DNA of 36,970 nucleotides from an uncultured bacterium (GTDB taxonomy: Bacteria; Bacillota; Clostridia; Lachnospirales; Lachnospiraceae). Numbering within the stretch: position 1 is the stretch's first letter; every line of letters starts with the position of its first letter. Below are positions 7,537-14,772 of this stretch, piece after piece. The DNA lies in NCBI GenBank assembly GCA_948467735.1, contig CAOKFN010000048.1, positions 1 through 36,970 of the forward strand. Reading direction: 5' to 3'. Under the pieces are notes generated by a model. It was given only the letters and a program-made list of their open reading frames with translations, was not told the origin of the DNA and searched no databases. The position numbers were made by a program, and so were the translations under genes.

Positions 7537-9720
7537 ATGAAAAAAATACCTTTTATCCCAATACTGCTCCTATGCTGCGCCCTTTTCTCCGGCTGCGCAG
7601 GCCGTCAAAACGAAGAAGGGACATGGCGGAGAATTCAGGCGAGCATGGACGACCTGACTGCCATCACCGAAAGAACGGAATATTATGACATTGTTTCGGA
7701 ATCAGAAGAGATTTTCCATTTAGACATCGAGGGCGAGCAGCCACAGCGAGCCATTGCATTAACAGGTATGGCCCATGTCCTTCTCGGCATGCAGTTTTAT
7801 CAGGGAGAACCTGCGCAGATTTGGGCGGAGGCACGTTCAGCAGAGGCAGATATCTGGCTGTATCGGCCGGACGGAAGCCGGGAGCTTCTGATACAGGGCG
7901 TTCCCGCATCCTATATTTTTTACCGTTCTTCTCTCGTCTGGCGCTGGTATGTCAGCCAAGAGGGCGATTTCTACTGCTGGCACAACGCCAATTATACAAT
8001 AAGCGCCCCGGAAGCCGTTGACGATGCTTCAAAAGTTGACGCCGCATTCGCAAAAATTTCCCCCTCCGGGGAAATTATATATGAAGAGACCTTTCAACCC
8101 AGCGTCTCCGCAGCGGATTTCTGCCAGTCTGCCGACGGCAGATGCTGGCTGATTCTCAACGATGATGTGAAACAAAGCCGGACGCTGGCAGAGCTTGACC
8201 CCAACGGAAGATGCTATGCGGCGGCAGACAACGGGCAAATAGCAGATTCCCTTGTGGAACAGCAGTATCTGGGCACGGACAGCGAATCGCTGGCCATATT
8301 TAACAACACTCCCAGCGGCGGCAGGGAGATTGTGAAAATAAATCCGGCGGACGGTTCACAGTCCTGCCTCCTGTCTTTTACGGGAACGTCGTATTTAATG
8401 GATCACGGCACAATGAGGCTGCAGGATTTCAGGGTGCTGGAGGACGGAAGCGTACAGTTCCTCTGGCTGGATTCCGCAGACGGCGCCAGCGGAACTCTGG
8501 AAAGCCTCCAAATGGCCAAAGTGAATAAAATTCCCATCGTTGTGAGGGGAGCTTTTATGTCCGACCCATGGATCACGGGGCTGGCCGCCGAGTTCAACCG
8601 GCAGAGCGCCGACTATCATGTAATCATAGAAGACTGCGGGATGGGAAACGACATAGACGACTTTGCCAGACTGACCAGCATCCAGCTTGCGGCCGGAAAG
8701 GGGCCTGATATCATACAGGCCGGATTCGTGCAGGATTACATCTCCGGCATGATGGAAAAAGGGGTTCTGGAAGACTTAAGCCCGTACATGGAACAAAGCG
8801 GCGTTCAGGAGGCGGACTACTTTCCCTTTGTTTTCAATATATGGAAGGACGGCGGACATATATACGGCATCAATCCAAGCCTGTATATTGTAGGCTGTCA
8901 AATGGACGAACGCGTTCTGGGAAGCCGGAAGGAGCCGGACATAAATACGCTGGTGGATTCCCTGCTTTCATGGGAAAATAATGCCGTATTTCTATCCGGG
9001 AAAAACTCACAGGGGCTTCTGGAAATGTTTCTAAACGGCACGGACACCCTGTGGGGAATGGTTGACTGGGAAAAGGGAAGCTGTGATTTTAGCGGGGAGC
9101 TGTTTGCAAAAATGCTGGAAGCCGCCGGGCGGTATGGGGACGACGGACGGAAAGGACAGCTGCCGGCTATTGCAGAGTGGCGGATTTTCTGGGATATTTT
9201 CAAGTTCGACAGCACCGCGGAGCAGGAAAGCGAGGGAAAGGTGACTTGCGGAGTTCTCTTTGATGACGGATGCCGCTGGGCAGTGTATTCCGGAGAGACA
9301 ATGGCCGTTAATTCCAGTTCCTCCAATAAGGAGGGCGCATGGGAATTCCTTCTCTTTCTGCTGGGGGAGGAGGCGCAGTCCTATGGAGAGAATATCCCTG
9401 TGAGCAGGAGCGGCTTTGAGCTGTGGCTGGAACAGCAGAAGGCACGGGTGGCCGATGGAAAAACCGTGCATATGCTAATAGCAGTCAATGGGAAAATAAC
9501 CGATGCAATAACTTATACGGCGGAAGACCTGACGGATGAAAAAATAGCGGAATACAGAAAAGCGGTGGAGGAAGCGAAGCCCTATCCCATCCGCACTGCA
9601 CCCATCCTTGACATCATCCTAGATGAATCCGAGAACTACTTCAACGGAAGCAAGAGCGCTGCTCAGGTAAGCGAGGTTATCACCAACAGGGTTCAGGTGT
9701 ATCTGGATGAGATCCGGTAA
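7537..9720 (+). CDS. Lipoprotein with extracellular solute-binding domain, array copy 4
   Basis: This encodes 727 residues from the ATG at 7537, which has GGAAAGGAAGAGTTCC upstream; the in-frame codons back to 7507 offer only a TTG and no ribosome-binding site. The lipobox is FSGC with the lipid Cys at residue 20. From about residue 78 to 687 the DNA appears identical to copy 1, but the signal-peptide end and the last 40 codons differ. The 3' end (SEVITNRVQ) resembles copy 3 here. It follows copy 3 by 33 bp and probably shares its transcript. Its role should match copy 1 because the mature domains are the same. Confidence 0.85.
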   Translation: MKKIPFIPILLLCCALFSGCAGRQNEEGTWRRIQASMDDLTAITERTEYYDIVSESEEIFHLDIEGEQPQRAIALTGMAHVLLGMQFYQGEPAQIWAEARSAEADIWLYRPDGSRELLIQGVPASYIFYRSSLVWRWYVSQEGDFYCWHNANYTISAPEAVDDASKVDAAFAKISPSGEIIYEETFQPSVSAADFCQSADGRCWLILNDDVKQSRTLAELDPNGRCYAAADNGQIADSLVEQQYLGTDSESLAIFNNTPSGGREIVKINPADGSQSCLLSFTGTSYLMDHGTMRLQDFRVLEDGSVQFLWLDSADGASGTLESLQMAKVNKIPIVVRGAFMSDPWITGLAAEFNRQSADYHVIIEDCGMGNDIDDFARLTSIQLAAGKGPDIIQAGFVQDYISGMMEKGVLEDLSPYMEQSGVQEADYFPFVFNIWKDGGHIYGINPSLYIVGCQMDERVLGSRKEPDINTLVDSLLSWENNAVFLSGKNSQGLLEMFLNGTDTLWGMVDWEKGSCDFSGELFAKMLEAAGRYGDDGRKGQLPAIAEWRIFWDIFKFDSTAEQESEGKVTCGVLFDDGCRWAVYSGETMAVNSSSSNKEGAWEFLLFLLGEEAQSYGENIPVSRSGFELWLEQQKARVADGKTVHMLIAVNGKITDAITYTAEDLTDEKIAEYRKAVEEAKPYPIRTAPILDIILDESENYFNGSKSAAQVSEVITNRVQVYLDEIR
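7768..9596 (+). repeat. Long near-perfect direct repeat, second member (pairs with 986-2814)
   Basis: This is the same 1829-bp block as in copy 1. Differences start immediately outside it, at 7767 and 9597. Such a block is also prone to recombination that would delete copies 2 and 3. Confidence 0.8.
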
Positions 9721-10082
9721 AGCTGGTTTTCTGTTTTCGGATAAAAAGTTCGCGGGCGATGACAGCTTCGTCCTGCTTGAGAAATGCGGGCTGAATTACA
9801 TGCTTCCGAAAAATCCTCTAAACGTCGGCTAATGAAACAAAAATGGAAACTGCCGGGTGAAAAACAATGAGAAGAAGGCGGCCATGGCGGCGGCATGCCT
9901 GACATTAGAGCGAAAGAATTTAATGAAGAGCATGACCTGAAAACATCCCTTGCTGTAGGTTTATCCATAAATGTTTGAAACAGACGCAGCGCACAAAACT
10001 TACAAATTCCGCATAAAAACATGGTAAAAAACAGCGAAATGTATTATACTGTATATAGCTTTACAATTAGGAGGAAAAGACG
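9721..10082 (+). other. Intergenic region with a possible coding remnant
   Basis: This 362-bp stretch separates the lipoprotein array from the AT-rich cassette. A reading frame from about 9722 to 9832 encodes a sensible-looking protein end (DDSFVLLEKCGLNYMLPKN) but has no start and runs out of copy 4, so it may be a scrap of a lost gene of unknown family. Composition turns AT-rich after about 9990. The last 60 bp hold a TATACT box near 10043 and an AGGAGG ribosome-binding site for the next gene. Confidence 0.4.
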
Positions 10083-11195
10083 ATGAGATCCCCAATGGAC
10101 GAAAAGACATTCATGAATTTTTATAAAAATACGGTTCTCGGATACTCTAATAATCTACAGCGGCATATTTGCAGGTCATTAGAAGAAGAACACCGAATCA
10201 CTTTTGAAGAGCAGAGAAGCCTGCTTGACCCTGACAAAATTTTATTTTTTGAATCCAAGAAAGACCTTAGAGGCATACTTTCTCAGACAACCGTAAACAA
10301 AAATTTCATCGGATTTTATGAACATTGGGAATTTGTAAAGCTGTATAAATATTCCGTGCCGTTATTTTATCAAATTGATACAGACAAAAATTTGACAGAT
10401 ATCTTGAAAGAAAAAGGAATTTCAGAGTTTAGCGAAACATCTTTCCAGCCAGAATTCGTCCTTAATACTTCGCTTTCAGATGCCAAGCCGATCTACTTGA
10501 TAGAACAGGATAGAATATTTATCAAATTTACGTTACAAAAAGCATATGTTACACCTGAATCTTTTGAGAAGACTGATTACAGGTATCCTATAGTGTTATA
10601 CTTCGATCTGCCTAACCAGTGTATGGAAATACGCTATGATGCCATTAAATATACAGGTTCTCTTGACAGTGAGATATACGAAAAATTGGTGGTCAGTTGT
10701 ATTGACTGGGTAAAAAAAGAATTAGGGTTATCCTTATATACTTGTGAGCATAATGATACAATAAAGATTGTAAATGATAAACAGAATGAAGATGTAAAAA
10801 TGTATAAGCAGATGATGCAGATGAGTTCGGGCGGCGCCGCTGAACTGACTGCCGAAAATTCTGATTATGTATTGCCCTTTATTGGCGAGATTCGGGAGCT
10901 CATTGATGAAAATGAAGATCTTTTTAATGAGGCGGCCGAGATTAAGCAGCTGCTTACCCAATATCTGAATGATAAAGAAGCAACCGCAAGCTATCCTTAT
11001 ATTCATGTAAAATGGGTAAAGCCTGTAGAATCGCAGAGCTACATAGTCAAAATAACCTTTGATTACTTAAGCCGTAGATACACTTTATTACAACACATCA
11101 CCGGAGATTGTAAAGATTTAGGAATGGAGCGGATGAATGATGCTATCAAATATCTTTGCGAAAGCGGTTCCTTTGTTAAAGGAGAAAAAATTTGA
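10083..11195 (+). CDS. Unknown 370-residue protein, first gene of an AT-rich three-gene cassette
   Basis: I do not recognise a family. The start has TTAGGAGG 8 nt upstream. The protein appears soluble, without signal peptide or membrane segment. The N-terminal 60 residues are helix-rich, the middle is beta-rich (IYLIEQDRIFIKFTLQK), and residues about 255-300 are acidic and helical. The next gene overlaps its end by 59 bp and the third abuts, so the three form one unit. The cassette is visibly AT-rich beside the roughly half-GC array, which suggests transfer. By its position with a nuclease-like gene it could be a sensor or specificity subunit, but that is inference. Confidence 0.7.
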   Translation: MRSPMDEKTFMNFYKNTVLGYSNNLQRHICRSLEEEHRITFEEQRSLLDPDKILFFESKKDLRGILSQTTVNKNFIGFYEHWEFVKLYKYSVPLFYQIDTDKNLTDILKEKGISEFSETSFQPEFVLNTSLSDAKPIYLIEQDRIFIKFTLQKAYVTPESFEKTDYRYPIVLYFDLPNQCMEIRYDAIKYTGSLDSEIYEKLVVSCIDWVKKELGLSLYTCEHNDTIKIVNDKQNEDVKMYKQMMQMSSGGAAELTAENSDYVLPFIGEIRELIDENEDLFNEAAEIKQLLTQYLNDKEATASYPYIHVKWVKPVESQSYIVKITFDYLSRRYTLLQHITGDCKDLGMERMNDAIKYLCESGSFVKGEKI

Positions 11196-11499
11196 TATTG
11201 ATTATGAGGTATTGGCTAAATTTCTTGAACGCTATAAGCCGGGCGACTGGCTGTATCCAGATGCAATGCATCGCAATCTAAAAATGAACATAAAAACTGT
11301 TTATGAGATTTTGGAATTGTGTGTGGATATGAATACTTTGGAGCAGTATTTACAAATATACTGTCCTAACTGCCAAAAATATACCGGTCAATATTATAAA
11401 ACGATTGCAGAAATTCCAGATGAAATTAACTGTCTGCATTGTGATTATGAAATATCGAACCCCTTAAACCATGCAATTATTATCTATAAGGTCTTATAA
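11137..11499 (+). CDS. Small winged-helix/zinc-ribbon-like protein
   Basis: This encodes up to 120 residues. The ATG at 11137 has GGAG 7 nt upstream but overlaps the previous gene by 59 bp; a later start after the AAAGGAG at about 11178 is possible. Residues about 20-70 look like a winged helix (YEVLAKFLERYKPGDWLYP, then NIKTVYEILE). Two Cys pairs follow, CPNC (76-79) and CLHC (99-102), as in a zinc ribbon. This could bind DNA or bridge the other two proteins. The stop codon directly precedes the ATG of the nuclease-like gene, so translation is probably coupled. No named family was recognised. Confidence 0.65.
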   Translation: MMLSNIFAKAVPLLKEKKFDIDYEVLAKFLERYKPGDWLYPDAMHRNLKMNIKTVYEILELCVDMNTLEQYLQIYCPNCQKYTGQYYKTIAEIPDEINCLHCDYEISNPLNHAIIIYKVL

Positions 11500-12213
11500 A
11501 TGGGAAACGAATTGGACATTGTAAAAAAATCAGAAGCTTTTCTGAACGATATTGGAATGTCAGCGACAGAATGGCTTCTGACTATGGGAAAGTATAACTC
11601 CCATATTTTACAGCTTGATGATACAAGCTATAAAAAATTTGCTGAGTTGTATGAGAAGATAATAAATAGAAATTTTAAACTGAGTGATAAAGGAAAGCTG
11701 TTGGAAGATTTATCCGCTTTGATATTGTATGAAGGATATTCAGGGATTTTTGAATGCAGAAGGAACCTACGCACACGCAGTAATGAAATTGATCTACAGC
11801 TCTGCTGGACAGAAAATGCTCGGTTGGCAGGAATCGACAGGGCATTTCCGTTTTTAGAGGATTCTTTTCTGTGTGAATGTAAAAATTATAAGAAAAGTGT
11901 AGATGTGACATATGTAGGAAAATTTTTCTCACTGCTCCATGCTGCCTGCTGTAAAATTGGTATCATGATTGCTTGGAACGGTATTGCCGGACGCTCTAAG
12001 TGGAGTGATGCCAATGGATTAATCCGGAAAATTGCGTTACGAGATAATACATACATTATCCCTATTGAAAAAAATGATTTTAAGACAATTTACGAGCAAA
12101 AAGCCACTATCTTTTCTATAATACATGATAAGTATTTAGCATTGCAAAATGACATAGATTATTCTGTCTATATTCAGTTCCATGAGCTTGAAAGTGATTT
12201 TAAGACAAATTAA
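11500..12213 (+). CDS. PD-(D/E)XK nuclease-like protein
   Basis: This encodes 237 residues. It shows the pattern of the restriction-endonuclease-like fold: a helix with Glu (GKLLEDL, E69), then a strand with Asp (NEIDLQL, D98), then E126-C-K128 in CECKNY, and a following helix and strand (SLLHAACCKIGIMIAWNG). D98, E126 and K128 are the likely metal and catalytic residues. Proteins of this fold cleave DNA in restriction and other defence systems. No methylase gene is adjacent, so a classical restriction-modification pair is not supported. It is the last gene of the AT-rich cassette; AAGG lies 8 nt before the ATG. Confidence 0.7.
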   Translation: MGNELDIVKKSEAFLNDIGMSATEWLLTMGKYNSHILQLDDTSYKKFAELYEKIINRNFKLSDKGKLLEDLSALILYEGYSGIFECRRNLRTRSNEIDLQLCWTENARLAGIDRAFPFLEDSFLCECKNYKKSVDVTYVGKFFSLLHAACCKIGIMIAWNGIAGRSKWSDANGLIRKIALRDNTYIIPIEKNDFKTIYEQKATIFSIIHDKYLALQNDIDYSVYIQFHELESDFKTN

Positions 12214-12316
12214 CGATTTCCCTATAAACCTTATAAAACAGCAGCCAAAAGACCCTTGTATATCTTTTCATGAGCATTCTCAGAAAGCTGGCAAATCCCT
12301 TATCTGCAAAGGAATT

Positions 12317-12411
12317 GCGACTAACCGGCATCCAGCTTGGCGCCGGAATAGGCCCGGATATCATACAGGCGGATTTTATTTGTCGGAATGCTGAAAAAGG
12401 ACGCTGGAAGA
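12317..12411 (+). pseudogene. Decayed fragment of a further lipoprotein gene
   Basis: About 95 bp match the solute-binding half of the array genes, closest to copy 3 near 6450-6548: the shared run includes CATCCAGCTTGGCGCCGGAA, then GGCCCGGA.ATCATACA and GCGGATTTTAT. Deletions and substitutions destroy the frame. It shows that the array once extended past the nuclease cassette, or that a duplicated piece was carried along with it. Confidence 0.75.
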
Positions 12412-12427
12412 CAAGGAAGTTCACCCC

Positions 12428-12567
12428 TCAACCATCCAGCAGTTCCTGATAACCTACCCCCAGCACCTCCGCAATCGCCTTCAATTCACAGTCTGTCGAG
12501 GCGAGATCATATCCCCATGGCGGCCGACCGCCTCCGACAGACCGGCAAAGCTTCCATATTTTCTCAT
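12428..12567 (-). pseudogene. Frameshifted HTH (XRE-type) regulator remnant
   Basis: One frame encodes MRKYGSFAGLSEAVGRHGDM from an ATG at 12567, which overlaps the preceding stop as ATGA. A second frame ends in CELKAIAEVLGVGYQELLDG, typical of the last helices of a Cro/C1-type HTH domain. The frames join only by a shift near 12490, and the recognition-helix region is poor. It is probably a broken small regulator gene. Confidence 0.5.
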
Positions 12568-13310
12568 TTTCCCGCGGAAAGCCTGCTGTACGCTCCCTTT
12601 CTGTCATAAGAATCCAGCAGATAACTGTCATCCGTCAGCACACAGTCTATTTCCACCTCATCCCTGCGATACTTGCTGCGCTTGCGCAGGTCTTCCTTGG
12701 GCTGCTCCTGTTTCTCCTGGAATGAATTCTTCGCCTGAAAATTAAAAAACTTCCCCGGCAGATGCCCCGCCAGCTGTCCCGCAATATCTTTAAATTTCAC
12801 CTTCACCTTACGCCAAAGGGTTTCCTGCACGACAGCCGTATCTTCCACCGCCGTAAAATACGGATTATCCCGCATTGTCTGAGGATCCTTTATCGCCGTG
12901 GCGGCCGCCGCAATCTGAGGCGTATGCATCATCAAAGAGGCGTCCTGCCGACGGCTCTCCTCACCTGTCACATTTGCGCCGACGCCGTCCGCAATACTGC
13001 CGCCGCTTATCTGCGCCATCACTTGAGAAGTATCCGACTTACCTCCCTCTTCCCCGGAAGCGGACACCGCATTGCTGCCCCAGATATTCCCAAGCACACG
13101 CTTTCCCCTTCCCAAAGTCTTTTCCAGCCATGCAGACAAAGAAAAAGGCATCTCCTGCAGGGCTTCCGTCTGCTGTGCCTGCGCTGCCGCGCCGGACGCC
13201 GTGGAAACGCTCCCGCTCCCCGCCTTCATCCCATGAGCATGGTTATGCATACACTCCGTCACTTGATGCATACTAGCGCTATGTTCTACACCGACTCCTC
13301 CAAGCTGCAT
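12564..13310 (-). CDS. Unknown Ala/Ser/Gly-rich protein
   Basis: This encodes 248 residues from the ATG at 13310, chosen because GGGAGG sits 6 nt upstream; an in-frame start at 13370 lacks a ribosome-binding site. The N-terminal half is low complexity (Ala, Ser, Gly, Gln, His) with a short amphipathic part near PFSLSAWLEKTLGRG. The C-terminal 80 residues are more ordered and charged: KVKVKFKDIAGQLAGHLPGK, then a Lys/Glu-rich helix, then DDSYLLDSYDRKGAYSRL. No signal peptide or membrane segment was seen and no family was recognised. It ends overlapping the HTH remnant. Confidence 0.55.
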   Translation of the reverse strand: MQLGGVGVEHSASMHQVTECMHNHAHGMKAGSGSVSTASGAAAQAQQTEALQEMPFSLSAWLEKTLGRGKRVLGNIWGSNAVSASGEEGGKSDTSQVMAQISGGSIADGVGANVTGEESRRQDASLMMHTPQIAAAATAIKDPQTMRDNPYFTAVEDTAVVQETLWRKVKVKFKDIAGQLAGHLPGKFFNFQAKNSFQEKQEQPKEDLRKRSKYRRDEVEIDCVLTDDSYLLDSYDRKGAYSRLSAGK

Positions 13311-13506
13311 ATCGCACCTCCCGCTTTTGACAAACAGAGCAGCACAGCCACCCGTTCCCCCGGCCTTCACTCCCCTTATTATAATTTTCGGTCAGAACTT
13401 CACAGAAAATTAGCCAAAATTATCAATGCCCAAAATAAATTTCTCCCTTTTCGGAAACGTGTTTTTATTGTTTAAAATTTGATATCCTTGCGGATTTTTC
13501 ATTCCT

Positions 13507-14010
13507 TTAACAGCCCTGTAGACCGGAATTTACAATAATTTCGTAATGTATTCTTTGCCCTGCGTATTTAGAGAGTGTTTCTTCACTCTTTTTTACAAAT
13601 TGAAAGCCTGCGCTTTCATAGGTGCGCTGTGCGGGAACGCAGACTTCATTTGTCCAAACAACTATCTTTTTCGCCCCCTGTGCAATAATGCGTTGAACCG
13701 CCTCCCGCATCTGCCGTTTTCCATAGCCTTTTCCTTTGTATTTTGTCAAAATGCAGTTGTGTCCGATTTCTGCCGAGTCAGGTAAGTTGGTCGGATTCCA
13801 AGAAACAAACCCGATAGGCTTTCCTTCTAAGACTGTCATAAAGCCGCTAAAATCGGCAATATGGGGATTATCATAAAAAAAGTTATCAAATTCCTGCCAT
13901 TGGTCACGCCAATTACATTCAAATTTTGGCTCAAAAGAATATCCGTCTTTTAGAAGAGCAGCAAGTGTTCCACGAGAAAATTCCGTTATCTTTTTAAATT
14001 CAATATCCAT
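13507..14010 (-). CDS. GNAT-family N-acetyltransferase
   Basis: This encodes 167 residues. The fold is shown by a strand with GKPIGFVSW, the acetyl-CoA binding turn KYKGKGYGKRQM (Q/R-x-x-G-x-G type) near residues 90-101, and a C-terminal segment with WTNEVCVPAQRTYESAGFQFV, typical of motif B. GGAGG precedes the ATG by 5 nt. Such enzymes move an acetyl group from acetyl-CoA to an amine; the substrate cannot be told from sequence. It lies 38 bp after the rpe gene on the same strand and may share its transcript. Confidence 0.85.
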   Translation of the reverse strand: MDIEFKKITEFSRGTLAALLKDGYSFEPKFECNWRDQWQEFDNFFYDNPHIADFSGFMTVLEGKPIGFVSWNPTNLPDSAEIGHNCILTKYKGKGYGKRQMREAVQRIIAQGAKKIVVWTNEVCVPAQRTYESAGFQFVKKSEETLSKYAGQRIHYEIIVNSGLQGC

Positions 14011-14047
14011 TTTGTCCTCCGCAAGCCCCTGCGGCTTCTCCTAACCG

Positions 14048-14698
14048 TTATCCAAGCTTCTCCATAAATTTCCGCACATTCTCCGTAATATTATCCCGAA
14101 AAACCGCGGAACCCGACACAATCACATTTGCTCCGGCCTCCAGCGCCTGCTCCACATTATCCATCCGGATGCCGCCGTCCACCTCTATGTCCGTAGGAAG
14201 CCCCCTCTCCGTCACCATGGCCCGAATGTCCCTTACCTTATCCAGACATTCCGGCATCAGCTTCTGCCCGCCGAATCCCGGCTCCACCGTCATCACCAGC
14301 ACCATATCCGCCAGCTCCAGATATGGCTCCGCCGCTTTCGCAGGAGTGGACGGCTTGATCGTAATTCCCGCCTTTTTTCCGCAGGACTTGATTTTATCAA
14401 TGATTCCCGCCGCATCCCCTGCGGCCTCTAGGTGAAAATTAATCAAATCGGCCCCGCACTCGGCAAATTCCCGTATATATTGTTCCGGTCTTTGAATCAT
14501 TAGATGTACGTCAAAGAAAATATCCGAACACTTCCTGATGGATGAAATCATCGGCATTCCAAAGGAAATGGACGGTACAAACACTCCGTCCATAACATCG
14601 ATATGCAGATATTTCGCCCCCGCATGTTCTATCTCCCTAATCTGCTCTCCAAGCCTGCTAAAATCCGCCGCTAAAATAGATGGTGACAAAATGTTCAT
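14048..14698 (-). CDS. rpe: Ribulose-phosphate 3-epimerase
   Basis: This encodes 216 residues from the ATG at 14698, which has AGGAGG 6 nt upstream; the in-frame ATG at 14734 lacks one. It is a TIM-barrel enzyme that interconverts D-ribulose 5-phosphate and D-xylulose 5-phosphate in the pentose phosphate pathway. Family motifs are present in order: SPSILAADF, HIDVMDGVFVP, FDVHLMI, INFHLEA, MTVEPGFGGQ, IEVDGGI and a C-terminal phosphate-binding VSGSAVF. The metal-binding His and Asp residues (in HIDVMDG, DVHL, EVDGG) are intact. Transketolase genes of the same pathway lie further right. Confidence 0.95.
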   Translation of the reverse strand: MNILSPSILAADFSRLGEQIREIEHAGAKYLHIDVMDGVFVPSISFGMPMISSIRKCSDIFFDVHLMIQRPEQYIREFAECGADLINFHLEAAGDAAGIIDKIKSCGKKAGITIKPSTPAKAAEPYLELADMVLVMTVEPGFGGQKLMPECLDKVRDIRAMVTERGLPTDIEVDGGIRMDNVEQALEAGANVIVSGSAVFRDNITENVRKFMEKLG

Positions 14699-14772
14699 CC
14701 TGTGCCTCCTCATTTGAACAGTTATGGTATTCATACACCTGACGCATAATTACATCTATTTTAACAGAGATA

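Noticed and set aside
11500..12213. Type II restriction-modification system
   Set aside because: No methyltransferase motifs were seen in the two neighbouring genes.
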